Below, in pieces: positions 16,822 through 25,713 of a stretch of 64,000 bases of DNA. Every line of letters begins with the position of its first letter. Positions within the stretch are counted from its first letter, which is position 1. Below the pieces are notes generated by a model, which worked only from the letters and a program-made list of their open reading frames with translations, searched no databases and was not told the DNA's origin. The stretch is from Spirochaetota bacterium (GTDB lineage: Bacteria > Spirochaetota > Spirochaetia > Treponematales > Rectinemataceae): positions 1 to 64,000 of the forward strand of contig JAKLFE010000011.1 in the NCBI GenBank assembly GCA_022711355.1, read 5' to 3'. Position numbers and translations under genes: made by a program.

Positions 16822-19170
16822 ATGCCCGAGACCGAAATAATCCCCATCGAGCAGCTCCTGCCGAACAAGCTTCCCATCATCCCCCTGTCGGGAAGGCCCA
16901 TCTTTCCCGGCATCTTCACGCCGATCATGATCGGCAATCCCGAGGACGTGAAGGTCGTCGAGGAGGCCCTCCTCGCCGACGGCATGGTGGGCCTCGTCAT
17001 GATCAAGAACGACTTCGAGAAGCCCAAGGCCGAGGACCTCCATCCGGTCGGCACGGCGGCCAAGATCGTCAAGAAGATCAATCTCCCCGACGGGGGGGCC
17101 AATATCTTCATCTCCACCCTGAAGCGCTTCAAGATCAAGAAATTCCTCTCCAAGGAGACTCCCATCGTCGCGGCGGTGGGCTACCTCGACGAGGAGAACG
17201 ACGACACCGACGAGATCAAGGCCCTCACCCGGGCCCTCCTGGGCGAGATGAAGCAGATCTCGGAGAACAACCCCCTGTTCTCCGAGGAGATGCGCCTGAA
17301 CATGATCAATATCGACCATCCGGGCAAGATAGCCGACTTCATCGCCTCGATCCTCAACATCGACAAGAACGACCAGCAGAAGATCCTCGAGATGACGGAC
17401 GTGCGCGAGCGCATGGAGAAGGTCCTCATCTTCATCAAGAAGGAGCAGGAGCTCCTGAAGATCCAGAAGCGGGTACAGCAGGAGATCAACGAGAAGATCG
17501 AGAAGAGCCAGCGCGAGTACTTCCTCAAGGAGGAGCTCAAGGCGATCAAGGGCGAGCTGGGCATGCCCACCGACGCCAAGGGCACGGACTACCAGCGCTT
17601 CAAGGAGAGGATCGAGGGCTTCGGCTTCGAGGGGGAGGTCAAGGAGCAGGTGGAGCAGGAGCTCGAGAAGTTCAACCTCATGGACCCGAACTCGAGCGAG
17701 TTCATCGTCACCCGCAACTGGCTCGACCTCGTGTGCTCCCTGCCCTGGAAGGCCCCCGTCTCGGGGGACTTCGACCTCGCCAAGGCCCAGGACATCCTCG
17801 AGGGCGACCACTACGGCCTCAAGGACGTGAAGGAGCGCATCATCGAGTACCTCGCGGTGCGCAAGCTGAAGAAGGACGCCAAGGGCTCCATCCTCTGCCT
17901 CGTAGGGCCGCCCGGCGTGGGCAAGACCAGCGTCGGCCGCTCGATCGCTCGGGCCATGAACAAGCAGTTCTACCGCTTCTCGGTGGGCGGCATGCGCGAC
18001 GAGGCCGAGATCAAGGGCCATCGCCGCACCTACGTCGGAGCCCTGCCGGGCAAGATCGTCGCGGGGCTCAAGACCACCAAGAGCCGGGACCCGGTCTTCA
18101 TGATCGACGAGATCGACAAGATGGGCTCGTCCTACCAGGGCGACCCCTCGAGCGCCCTGCTCGAGACCCTCGACCCCGAGCAGAACTTCTCCTTCCGGGA
18201 CCACTACCTCGACCTGCCCTTCGACGTGTCCAACGTCTTCTTCATCTGCACCGCGAACACCCTCGACACGGTGCCCGGCCCCCTCATCGACCGGATGGAG
18301 ATCATCCAGCTCCCGGGCTACATCGACTCGGAGAAGCTGGAGATCGCCAAGCACTACCTCATCCCCAAGTCGATGGAGAAGAACGGGATCCGCAAGGGCG
18401 CGGTGCGCTACACCCGCGACGCCCTCGCCTTCATCGCCGAGTCCTACGCCCGCGAGGCCGGGGTGCGCAACTTCGAGAAGGCCCTCGACAAGATCCACCG
18501 CAAGGTGGCCAAGGCCATGGTCCTCGAGGGCAAGGAGTCCGAGCGCTTCCCCATCGACAAGTCGGCGGTCCAGAAGCACCTGGGCAAGCCCCTGTTCAGG
18601 GAGGACGACATCAAGCGCGCCACCCAGCCGGGCATGACGGTGGGCCTCGCCTGGACGAGCATGGGCGGGGACACCCTCATCATCGAGGCGGTGTCGAATC
18701 CCGGCAAGGAGGGCTTCAAGCTGACGGGCAAGATGGGCGAGGTGATGCAGGAGTCGGCGGGCATAGCCTACACCTACGCGCGGCACCTCGCCGCGGAGCG
18801 CTACGAGATCGGCTCGGCCTGGTTCGAGTCCCGGCAGATCCACCTGCACATACCCGAGGGGGCGACGCCCAAGGACGGACCCTCGGCCGGCGTCACCATG
18901 GCCACGGCCCTCATGTCCCTCGTCCTGGGCAAGAAGATCAAGGACCGCCTCGCGATGACGGGGGAGCTCTCCCTGACCGGCCAGGTCCTGCCCATCGGCG
19001 GCCTGCGCGAGAAGACCGTCGCGGCCAAGCGCAACAAGATCCGGGACATCATCATCCCCAAGGCCAACGAGCGCGACCTCGAGGAGATCCCCGAGAACGT
19101 GAAGAAGGGCATCTCCTTCCATCCCGTCGAGACGATGGAGGAGGTCCTGGCCATAGCCTTGGGGGAGTGA
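16822..19170 (+). CDS. lon: ATP-dependent Lon protease
   Basis: 782 residues, the standard LonA size. N-terminal substrate-binding domain (LPIIPLSGRPIFPGIF at about 18-33), central helical region, AAA+ module with Walker A GPPGVGKTS from Gly362 and Walker B VFMIDEIDKM, then the serine protease domain with the Ser688/Lys731 dyad (KDGPSAGVTMA, GLREKTVAAKR). It degrades misfolded and regulatory proteins in the cytoplasm. ATG 16822 is preceded by GGAGGAAG; an in-frame TTG at 16747 would add 25 residues unlike the family. Monocistronic; convergent with a lipoprotein gene 18 nt away. Confidence 0.96.
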   Translation: MPETEIIPIEQLLPNKLPIIPLSGRPIFPGIFTPIMIGNPEDVKVVEEALLADGMVGLVMIKNDFEKPKAEDLHPVGTAAKIVKKINLPDGGANIFISTLKRFKIKKFLSKETPIVAAVGYLDEENDDTDEIKALTRALLGEMKQISENNPLFSEEMRLNMINIDHPGKIADFIASILNIDKNDQQKILEMTDVRERMEKVLIFIKKEQELLKIQKRVQQEINEKIEKSQREYFLKEELKAIKGELGMPTDAKGTDYQRFKERIEGFGFEGEVKEQVEQELEKFNLMDPNSSEFIVTRNWLDLVCSLPWKAPVSGDFDLAKAQDILEGDHYGLKDVKERIIEYLAVRKLKKDAKGSILCLVGPPGVGKTSVGRSIARAMNKQFYRFSVGGMRDEAEIKGHRRTYVGALPGKIVAGLKTTKSRDPVFMIDEIDKMGSSYQGDPSSALLETLDPEQNFSFRDHYLDLPFDVSNVFFICTANTLDTVPGPLIDRMEIIQLPGYIDSEKLEIAKHYLIPKSMEKNGIRKGAVRYTRDALAFIAESYAREAGVRNFEKALDKIHRKVAKAMVLEGKESERFPIDKSAVQKHLGKPLFREDDIKRATQPGMTVGLAWTSMGGDTLIIEAVSNPGKEGFKLTGKMGEVMQESAGIAYTYARHLAAERYEIGSAWFESRQIHLHIPEGATPKDGPSAGVTMATALMSLVLGKKIKDRLAMTGELSLTGQVLPIGGLREKTVAAKRNKIRDIIIPKANERDLEEIPENVKKGISFHPVETMEEVLAIALGE

Positions 19171-19188
19171 GGGCTCGCGGGGACCCGG

Positions 19189-19785
19189 CTAGGGCCTGTC
19201 GAGGAGCCTCCTGACCTCGTACCCGGCTTCCCAGGGCGACTGGGGATCCGACTCCCGGAGGAAGGCGAGCATGTCTTCCCGCCGATCGGCGCTGGAGAAG
19301 CTCCGCTTGTAGCTCCAGGAGTAATGCCCGCCGTCCACCCGATCGTCCTTGGGAGCGGATAGCAGGGAATTCGTGATGGTCATGTGGTCCAGGTACATGA
19401 TGGCGTGCGGGGAGGCCGCGAAGGGGATGTCCAGGTTGGTCGAGAGTTTGTAGCTCGCCTGGTTGCTCCTGAAATCGTAGCGAACCTGCCGCAGGCGATA
19501 CGAGTCTGCCCCGTTGCTGACGAAGAAGAAGTAGCCGCCCGCCATGGTCATGACGGTGAAGGTCTTGCCCTTGGTAATGTTCTCGAACTCCACCGCCAGG
19601 TTACGATCTATCGTCTTCGGGCCGAAATCGAAGAAGGATTCCGGGTAGTCGAGGACGATCGAGCCGATGACGAGGCTGTCCGCCTCGCTTTCCGGGCGCG
19701 GCGCGCTCGCGCAGGAGGACAAGGCCGATGCGGCCAGGGCCGCGAGCGCCGCTAGGGTCAAGAGATTGATTCTGCTTCGTGACAT
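19189..19785 (-). CDS. putative lipoprotein
   Basis: 198 residues. A signal peptide (LLTLAALAALAASALSSC) ends in a lipobox LSSC, with the mature protein starting CASAPRPE at about residue 25. The remainder is beta-rich with aromatic strands (GGYFFFVSNG, HYSWSYKRSF); no domain recognised. AAGGAGAGG precedes the ATG. It is convergent with lon and divergent from the ABC importer operon, across a long, relatively AT-rich region. Confidence 0.75.
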   Translation of the reverse strand: MSRSRINLLTLAALAALAASALSSCASAPRPESEADSLVIGSIVLDYPESFFDFGPKTIDRNLAVEFENITKGKTFTVMTMAGGYFFFVSNGADSYRLRQVRYDFRSNQASYKLSTNLDIPFAASPHAIMYLDHMTITNSLLSAPKDDRVDGGHYSWSYKRSFSSADRREDMLAFLRESDPQSPWEAGYEVRRLLDRP

Positions 19786-20060
19786 GTACCTCTCCTTGAT
19801 TCTTGCTTTCCTCGCGGTCTCCGCGGCTCTCGGCGCCGCGTTGCTGAGGAAGGCCTATGCCCGGCATACGCTTGATTCCCTTTTCCGGGACCTTCCGTGC
19901 GGGGCTTTCTGAAGGGGATGCGCGCGCTTTATGCTGGTTTCTGTACTTCTGTCCTTTCATTTTTACTTATTTTACGGTTCATACGGTACCATCAGTCTAT
20001 ACACCTGTCAACAAATAGTCGGCGCCGCATGAAAGCCCAGGCGGATACCGGCTTTTTCAC
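19786..20060. other. AT-richer intergenic region with a long predicted leader
   Basis: About 275 nt between the lipoprotein start and the importer promoter with no gene I can support. Bases 19920-20010 are clearly AT-richer than the surroundings. A minus-strand promoter lies at 19983-20011, which gives the lipoprotein mRNA a leader of about 190 nt. Short open frames on both strands (for example one from the ATG at 19784 on the plus strand) lack ribosome binding sites. Confidence 0.5.
19983..20011 (-). promoter_or_regulatory. promoter of the lipoprotein gene
   Basis: Minus strand TTGACA (20011-20006), 17-bp spacer, TACCGT (19988-19983). Start expected near 19976. Confidence 0.45.
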
Positions 20061-20090
20061 TTGACTGTCGAGCGTGACTCGGGGTAGGAT
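20061..20090 (+). promoter_or_regulatory. promoter of the TrpXYZ-type ABC operon
   Basis: TTGACT (20061-20066), 18-bp spacer, TAGGAT (20085-20090). The start, near 20097, is directly at the edge of the palindromic operator. Confidence 0.6.
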
Positions 20091-20097
20091 CATTTTT

Positions 20098-20121
20098 AAT
20101 GTTACTGCAAGTAGTAACATT
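20098..20121. promoter_or_regulatory. palindromic operator of the ABC operon
   Basis: Perfect 9-bp inverted repeat AATGTTACT / AGTAACATT with a 6-bp centre (GCAAGT), from position about +1 to +25 and ending one base before the Shine-Dalgarno GGGAG. Placement suits a repressor roadblock; as RNA it could also form a hairpin next to the ribosome binding site. The regulator is not in the window. Confidence 0.7.
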
Positions 20122-20131
20122 GGGAGTAGCT

Positions 20132-21115
20132 ATGCAGCGCGTTTCCGCAACGAGGATGGGCCTTGCCCTCCTCCTCCTATCCGCAGTCCTCTCCGGCGCG
20201 GCGGCCCAGACGGTAGGCTTGGCCAAGTTCGTTTCCCACCCGGCCCTCGACGCCATCGAGAAGGGCATCGTCGACGAGATCTCGGCCGCCCGTCCCGGGA
20301 TCAAGTTCGACCTGCAGAACTCCAACGCGGACATGGGCACGGCCGCCCAGATCGCGCGACGCTTCAAGGACGAGAAGGTAGCCCTGGCTATCGGCATTGC
20401 GACGCCGACGGCCCAGGCCCTCGCCAACGCCATCAAGGAGGCGCCGGTGATCTACGCCGCGGTCACCGATCCGGTGGCGGCCGGCCTCGTCGCCTCCCTC
20501 GATCGTGGCGGCCCCAACGTGACCGGCAGCTCCGACATGACCCCCGTGCGGCAGCAGCTGGACTTCCTCCGCTCGCTCAAGCCCGTCAAGCGGCTCGGCC
20601 ACGTCTACAACGCGGGCGAGGCCAATTCCGCCCGCCTCGCCGAGCTCGTGCGGGCTTATTGCAAGGAAAAGGGAATGAGCCTCGTCGAGACGACGGTGAC
20701 TAACTCGTCGGAGGTCAAGCAGGCGCTCCTCTCGATCGCCGGCCGGATCGACGCCATCTACCTCGGCAACGACAACACCGTGTTCTCGGCCATAAACGCC
20801 GTGGCCGAGGTCGCCATCCAGCGCAAGCTCCCCCTGGTCACCGCGGACCCGAGCTCGGCCGAGGCCGGCGTCCCCGTCCTCGCGGCCCTGGGCTTCGACT
20901 ACTACGCCATGGGCAGGGCCACCGGCAGGATAGCGCTCCGGGTCCTCGCCGGCGAGAAGACCTCCTCCATCCCCGCCTACCTCTCGACCGACCCGCGGGA
21001 CTTCCTCCTCGTCCTCAACGAGGACACCGCCGCCAAGATCGGCCTCGAGCTGCCCGAGGCCGTCCTCGCGAGGGCCCAGGTCCTCGTGGAGGGCGGCGCG
21101 GCCCACCGCAAGTGA
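20132..21115 (+). CDS. ABC importer substrate-binding protein, TrpX family
   Basis: 327 residues with a signal peptide (MGLALLLLSAVLSGAAA, cleavage after about residue 25). The mature part is the TrpX-type periplasmic domain (ABC_sub_bind, PF04392): KFVSHPALDAIEKGIVDEIS, IATPTAQALANAI, PVIYAAVTDPVAAGLV, NVTGSSDMTPVRQQLDFL, and a C-terminal lobe with GFDYYAMGRATGRIALRVL. Relatives bind tryptophan or tyrosine. ATG 20132 has GGGAG 5 nt upstream, immediately after the operator. Head of a three-gene importer operon with the permease 4 nt downstream. Confidence 0.9.
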   Translation: MQRVSATRMGLALLLLSAVLSGAAAQTVGLAKFVSHPALDAIEKGIVDEISAARPGIKFDLQNSNADMGTAAQIARRFKDEKVALAIGIATPTAQALANAIKEAPVIYAAVTDPVAAGLVASLDRGGPNVTGSSDMTPVRQQLDFLRSLKPVKRLGHVYNAGEANSARLAELVRAYCKEKGMSLVETTVTNSSEVKQALLSIAGRIDAIYLGNDNTVFSAINAVAEVAIQRKLPLVTADPSSAEAGVPVLAALGFDYYAMGRATGRIALRVLAGEKTSSIPAYLSTDPRDFLLVLNEDTAAKIGLELPEAVLARAQVLVEGGAAHRK

Positions 21116-21119
21116 CCGC

Positions 21120-22067
21120 ATGATCGAGGGCATCCTCATCGAGGGCCTGGTCTACGGGATCATGGCCCTCGGGGTCTTCATCGCCTTCCGGGTCCTCGAC
21201 TTCGCCGACCTCACGGTCGAGGGCTCCTTCCCCTTCGGCGCCGCCGCGGGCGGGGCCCTCCTCGCCGGCGGCGCGGCCGCGCCGGCCGCCCTCCTCGCCG
21301 CCTTCGCGGCGGGGGCGCTGGCCGGCTGCGCCACGAGCGCCATCCACCACGGCTTCAAGGTCCCGCCCCTCCTCGCGGGCATCGTCACCATGACGGGCCT
21401 GTACTCGGTCGATCTCCGCCTCCTGGGCGGCCGGGCCAACCTCCCCCTCATAACGTTCAACCCCGTGATGCGGGGGAGCGAGGCCTGGCTCGGGCCCGGC
21501 GTCCCGCCCGTCCTCGCCTCGGCCGCCGCCTTCGGCCTGGGTGCCCTGGCCCTGGTCCTCGCCCTCGACCTGTTCTTCCACACGGAGCTCGGCATCGCGA
21601 TCGGCGCGTTAGGCGACAACGAGACCTCGGTCGTCTCCGTCGGCGCTGACCCGACGGCCCTCCGCAGTATCGGCATAGCCCTCGCGAACGGCCTCGCCGG
21701 CCTCTCCGGGGCCCTCGCGGCCTCCTACCAGGGCTTCGCCGACGTCAACTTCGGCTCGGGCGTCATCGCGGCGGGCCTCGCCTCGGTGATGCTCGGCGAG
21801 CTGCTCCTGCCCTCGAGCCGGATCGGCGTCCAGCTCCTCCGGGTCCTCGCCGGCTCGGTCCTGTTCCGCGCCATCATGTACGCGGGCCGCTCCTGGGGCT
21901 ACCTCGCGGGCATCACGCCGAACGACTTAAGGCTCCTCAATGCCCTCCTCGTCGTCGCGGCCCTCGCGGCCAGCAGGGGCCGCGCGCGCCTCTCCAGGGA
22001 CGCGGCGCTCCGTCGCGCCAAGCGCGGCCGGGGAAGCCCCGCCCGCGGCGGGGGAGGAGCCTCGTGA
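21120..22067 (+). CDS. ABC importer permease, TrpY type (BPD_transp_2 family)
   Basis: 315 residues, about eight to nine hydrophobic segments from residue 5 onward. The opening (GLVYGIMALGVFIAFRVLDFADLTVEGSFPFGAA) is diagnostic for the LivH-like permeases that pair with TrpX proteins. FKVPPLLAGIVTMTGLYSVDLRLLGGRANL is a second conserved block. It lies in the inner membrane as a homodimer, importing an aromatic or similar small substrate. GTGA overlap with the ATPase gene shows coupling. The C-terminal 25 residues are Arg/Gly-rich. Confidence 0.9.
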   Translation: MIEGILIEGLVYGIMALGVFIAFRVLDFADLTVEGSFPFGAAAGGALLAGGAAAPAALLAAFAAGALAGCATSAIHHGFKVPPLLAGIVTMTGLYSVDLRLLGGRANLPLITFNPVMRGSEAWLGPGVPPVLASAAAFGLGALALVLALDLFFHTELGIAIGALGDNETSVVSVGADPTALRSIGIALANGLAGLSGALAASYQGFADVNFGSGVIAAGLASVMLGELLLPSSRIGVQLLRVLAGSVLFRAIMYAGRSWGYLAGITPNDLRLLNALLVVAALAASRGRARLSRDAALRRAKRGRGSPARGGGGAS

Positions 22068-22855
22068 TCCGGCTCGAGGGGGTCGAGGTCGCCTTCGGCC
22101 TCGGGACCCAGGACGAGCGGCGGGTCCTCCGGGGCGTGGAGCTCGAGGTGCCCAAGGGCCAGCGCGTCTCGGTCATCGGCTCGAACGGGGCGGGCAAGAC
22201 CACCCTGCTCAACGCCGTCGCCGGCTCGGTGCGCCTCGCGGCGGGGCGGGTCCTCATCGACGGGAGCGACCGGAGCGGTGAGCCGGAGTGGATGCGCTCG
22301 CGCTGCGTGGGCAGGGTGAGGCAGGATCCCCTCGCCGGCACCGCCGGCGAGATGTCGGTCCTCGACAACCTCGCGATGGCCTCGCGCAAGGGTAGGCGGC
22401 GGCTCCTCCCCGCGGTGACGCCGAGGCTCAGGCGCGAGCTGGCCGAGCGCGTGGCCGAGCTCGGGATGGGGCTCGAGGAGCGCCTGCGCGAGAACGTGAA
22501 CCGCCTCTCCGGCGGGCAGCGCCAGGCCCTGACCCTCCTCATGGCCGCCCTCGCGAGGCCGGCCGTCCTCCTCCTCGACGAGCACACCGCGGCCCTCGAT
22601 CCGCGCAACGCCCGGATCGTGACCGAGCTCACGCGGCGCCTCGTCGCGGAGCACGGCCTCACCTCCATCGCGGTCACCCACGACATGGGCCGCGCCCTCG
22701 AGGAGGCCGATCGCCTCCTCATGATGCACGAGGGCAGGATCGTCGCCGACCTCCAGGGAGCGGCGAAGGAGGGCATGGACGTCGAGGGCCTGGTCGCCCT
22801 CTTCGGCGAGGCCAGGGGCGGGCGGCTCGAGGAGGACGGGGCCCTCCTGCGCTGA
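22064..22855 (+). CDS. ABC importer ATPase, TrpZ type
   Basis: 263 residues. Walker A GSNGAGKTT near 40, signature LSGGQRQALTLLMA, Walker B AVLLLDEHTAALD and the H-loop AVTHDM. The signature and the EHTAALD wording (EHT in place of EPT) match the TrpZ/YehX-like ATPases linked to TrpX importers. GTG start overlaps the permease stop by 4 nt. Last gene of the operon; the convergent HAD gene ends 20 nt away. Confidence 0.92.
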   Translation: MIRLEGVEVAFGLGTQDERRVLRGVELEVPKGQRVSVIGSNGAGKTTLLNAVAGSVRLAAGRVLIDGSDRSGEPEWMRSRCVGRVRQDPLAGTAGEMSVLDNLAMASRKGRRRLLPAVTPRLRRELAERVAELGMGLEERLRENVNRLSGGQRQALTLLMAALARPAVLLLDEHTAALDPRNARIVTELTRRLVAEHGLTSIAVTHDMGRALEEADRLLMMHEGRIVADLQGAAKEGMDVEGLVALFGEARGGRLEEDGALLR

Positions 22856-22875
22856 TGCCCGCCGGCCTCCGGGGC

Positions 22876-23544
22876 TCAGCCCAGGAGGAGGGAGAGGTCC
22901 TCGAGCCCGTCCAGGCCCTCGAGCCTGAGCTGCGATTTCGCGTACCGCGAGGCGGGGCCCACGCCGACGGCCAGCATGCCGGCCGCGAGGGCGGCGTCGA
23001 TGCCCGCCTCGGCGTCCTCGACGACGGCGCAGTCGCCGGGCTCGACCCCGAGCTTGCGGGCGGCGGCCAGGAATACCTCGGGATCGGGCTTGCTCCTTGA
23101 GATATCCTCGCCGTCGGCCACCGCGTCGAAGCTCCCGGCGAGGCCCGTCCGCTCGAGGATGAGCTTGGCGTTCCTGCTCGAGGATCCCACGGCGAGGAGG
23201 ATCCCCTCCGCCCTGAGCCGTGCGAGGAGCCCGGCGACCCCGGGCAGAACGGCCTCGGGGCCCAGGCCCTCGAGGAGGGAGCGGTAGAGCTCGTTCTTCG
23301 CCCGGGCGAGCTCCTCCTTCTCGGCCGGCCCGTAGGTCCTGGCCGCGTCGCGGACGAGGATCTCGACGCAGGCCATGCGGCTCACGCCGCGGAAGGCCTC
23401 GTTCGATCGCCGGTCGAAGGCTATGCCCTCCCGATCCGCGATCGCCTTCCAGGCCCGATAGTGCTGCTCGTCCGTGGTCGCCAGCACCCCGTCCAGGTCG
23501 AAGATGACCGCCTTCCGCCTCGTCCGCCCGCTCCCGCTCGCCAT
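22876..23544 (-). CDS. HAD-superfamily phosphatase/beta-phosphoglucomutase-like
   Basis: 222 residues. HAD motif I KAVIFDLDGVLATTDEQHYRAW with the nucleophile Asp and second Asp two residues later (DLD), motif II VGSSSRN, motif III Lys in SKPDPEVF, motif IV VVEDAEAGIDAA. The cap begins EHYxAWK as in beta-phosphoglucomutases (PgmB). No Shine-Dalgarno is visible before ATG 23544; TAGTAA lies 9 nt upstream on the coding strand, so translation may be leaderless. It is divergent from the second AOR gene. Confidence 0.85.
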   Translation of the reverse strand: MASGSGRTRRKAVIFDLDGVLATTDEQHYRAWKAIADREGIAFDRRSNEAFRGVSRMACVEILVRDAARTYGPAEKEELARAKNELYRSLLEGLGPEAVLPGVAGLLARLRAEGILLAVGSSSRNAKLILERTGLAGSFDAVADGEDISRSKPDPEVFLAAARKLGVEPGDCAVVEDAEAGIDAALAAGMLAVGVGPASRYAKSQLRLEGLDGLEDLSLLLG

Positions 23545-23639
23545 GTCCCCAGGTTACTACGGCGCGCGGGGGGCGGCCAAGCGGCGGCGGCGGGAAGGCG
23601 GACCGCGGCGCGCTCGAGGAGCCCGCACCGAGAATAAAG

Positions 23640-23668
23640 TTGACAGGCTCCTGGATACCGGCTTAGAT
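23640..23668 (+). promoter_or_regulatory. promoter of the second AOR operon
   Basis: TTGACA (23640-23645), 17-bp spacer, TTAGAT (23663-23668). Leader about 40 nt with GGAGG before the GTG at 23716. Confidence 0.6.
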
Positions 23669-23715
23669 TTCGGTGAGCGGTCGCTCGATCTGGACCGCGG
23701 CGGGAGGTTGGGAGC

Positions 23716-25713
23716 GTGAAAGGCTATACGGGCAAGATCCTCCTCGTCGACCTGGGGACGGGCGAGTCCGAGGTGCAGGCGGTCGATGACGCAGTCTACG
23801 AGAACCTCCTCTCCGGCGTGGGCCTGGGCGCCTGGTACCTCTACCGGAACATTCCCGCCGGCGCCGATCCCCTCGGCCCGGACAACATCCTCGGCTTCAC
23901 CTCGGGCCTCCTCACGGGGACGGGCAGCGTGATGACGGGCCGATGGATGGCCGTCTGCAAATCCCCCCTCACCGGCGGCTGGGGCGACTCGAACTGCGGC
24001 GGCAGCCTCGCGCCGGCCATCAAGCACTGCGGCTTCGACGCCATCTTCTTCCGGGGGATATCCCCCCGCCCGGTCTACGCCTACGTCGACAACAAGGGCG
24101 TCCAGCTCAGGGACGCCTCGGCCTGCTGGGGCCTCGACGCGGTCGAGTCCGAGGAGCGGCTGGTCGCGGAGTGCTGGGCCGCGAAGAAGCCCGCGGTCGC
24201 GGCGATCGGCCCCGCCGCCGAGCGGCTTTCCCTCATCTCGGGGATATCGAACGACCTCGGCCGATACGCGGCCCGCTCCGGCGTGGGCGCGGTCATGGGC
24301 TCGAAGCGCCTCAAGGCCCTCGTCCTCGCCGGGACCAAGGCCATCAGGGGCGAGGACCCCGAGGCCGTCAAGAACCTGAGCAAGGCCTACTCGCGCACGA
24401 TGCGCCTGGTCAACATGCCCGCCTTCCTCAAGGGCGCGGTCCTCCCCCTCATGGGCGCCGCCCTGGGCGCCGTCAAGGTCGCCTACTCCCTGGACGGCAT
24501 GGTCTCGGCGATGATGTTCAAGCGCTGGGGCACGGCGATGAACAGCACCTACGGCATGACCAACGGCGACGCGCCGCTCAAGAACTGGGGCGGGTCGAAC
24601 GCCGACTATTCCTTCAAGTACTACCACCACCTGAATCCCGATCGGGTGCTGGCCCGCGAGTCGAGGAAGTACCACTGCTACTCCTGCGTCCTCGGCTGCG
24701 GCGGCGTCTGCGACATCAAGGACCTCGGCAAGGGCGAGTACGCCCATACCCACAAGCCGGAGTACGAGACCATCATGGCCTTCGGCGGCCTGATGATGAA
24801 CAAGAACCTCGACTCCATCTTCTACATCAACGAGCTCATGAACCGGGCGGGCTTCGACACCATCTCCGCGGCCGGGGCCGTGGCCTTCGCCATCGAGTGC
24901 TACGAGAACGGCATCCTCAGCAAGGAGGACACCGGCGGCCTCGAGCTCCGCTGGGGCGACTCGGAGGCGATCATCGCCCTCCTGCGCATGATGATCGCGC
25001 GCGAGGGGCTGGGCGACCTCCTGGCCGACGGCGTCAAGCGCGCGGCCGAGCGGATCGGCAAGGGATCGGAGCGTTACGCGGTGCACGTCGGGGGCCAGGA
25101 GCTTCCCATGCACGACCCGAAGATCGACCCCATGCTCGGCGTGACCTACGCCGCCGACCCGACCCCGGGCAGGCACACGACCAGCGGGGGCCTGTACTAC
25201 TCGACCTCCTTCCTGTGGACCCGCGTGTCCTGGCTGCCGCGCTTCAAGATCCATCCCAAGGCCGAGGACTACGAGCCCTCGGAGCGGGGCGCCCTCGAGA
25301 ACGTGGCCATGACCTCCTTCAAGATGCTCATCGACGGGGCGGGGGCCTGCTACTACGCCATGCTCACCGGCGTGCCCCACTTCCGCATCTTCGAGTACCT
25401 GAACGCGGCGACGGGCTGGACCAAGAGCCCCGACGAGTACATGGAGATCGGGAAGCGGATACAGACTCTCAGGCAGCTCTTCGGGATCAAGCAGGGCTAC
25501 GACCCGAGGAAGGTCCGGATCCACGACCGGGCGGCGGGGAGGCCCCCCCTCAAGGACGGGCACAACAAGGGCCTGTTCCTGAGGACCGAGGAGATGATCC
25601 CCTATTACTGGAAGGCCTGGGGCTGGGACGAGGCGAGCGGGATCCCCACCGAGGCGACCCTGCGCGGGCTGGGCCTCGACGAGCTGCTCGCCGAGGAGGC
25701 CGTCCATGCCTAA
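23716..25713 (+). CDS. aldehyde:ferredoxin oxidoreductase, tungsten-containing
   Basis: 665 residues, closer to classic AOR than the first copy. GKILLVDLGTGE start, pterin-binding motif TGRWMAVCKSPLTGGWGDSNCGG, then RYAARSGVGAVMGSKRLKA. Cluster ligands Cys321, Cys324, Cys328 (CYSCVLGC, CxxCxxxC) and Cys545 (GAGAC). It oxidises an aldehyde to the acid with reduction of ferredoxin; tungsten is expected from the family. The ferredoxin gene overlaps its stop by 8 nt, so electron acceptor and enzyme are made together. GTG 23716 is preceded by GGAGG. Substrate not predictable. Confidence 0.92.
   Translation: MKGYTGKILLVDLGTGESEVQAVDDAVYENLLSGVGLGAWYLYRNIPAGADPLGPDNILGFTSGLLTGTGSVMTGRWMAVCKSPLTGGWGDSNCGGSLAPAIKHCGFDAIFFRGISPRPVYAYVDNKGVQLRDASACWGLDAVESEERLVAECWAAKKPAVAAIGPAAERLSLISGISNDLGRYAARSGVGAVMGSKRLKALVLAGTKAIRGEDPEAVKNLSKAYSRTMRLVNMPAFLKGAVLPLMGAALGAVKVAYSLDGMVSAMMFKRWGTAMNSTYGMTNGDAPLKNWGGSNADYSFKYYHHLNPDRVLARESRKYHCYSCVLGCGGVCDIKDLGKGEYAHTHKPEYETIMAFGGLMMNKNLDSIFYINELMNRAGFDTISAAGAVAFAIECYENGILSKEDTGGLELRWGDSEAIIALLRMMIAREGLGDLLADGVKRAAERIGKGSERYAVHVGGQELPMHDPKIDPMLGVTYAADPTPGRHTTSGGLYYSTSFLWTRVSWLPRFKIHPKAEDYEPSERGALENVAMTSFKMLIDGAGACYYAMLTGVPHFRIFEYLNAATGWTKSPDEYMEIGKRIQTLRQLFGIKQGYDPRKVRIHDRAAGRPPLKDGHNKGLFLRTEEMIPYYWKAWGWDEASGIPTEATLRGLGLDELLAEEAVHA

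Noticed and set aside
16822..16822. CIRCE/HrcA control of lon
   Set aside because: No inverted TTAGCACTC element in the leader.
19784..19912. Small membrane protein on the plus strand opposite the lipoprotein leader
   Set aside because: 42 residues with one hydrophobic stretch but no ribosome binding site, and it overlaps the lipoprotein start.
20098..20121. T-box or TrpR operator before the TrpX-type gene
   Set aside because: No T-box consensus or terminator-antiterminator, and the palindrome lacks the CTAG core.
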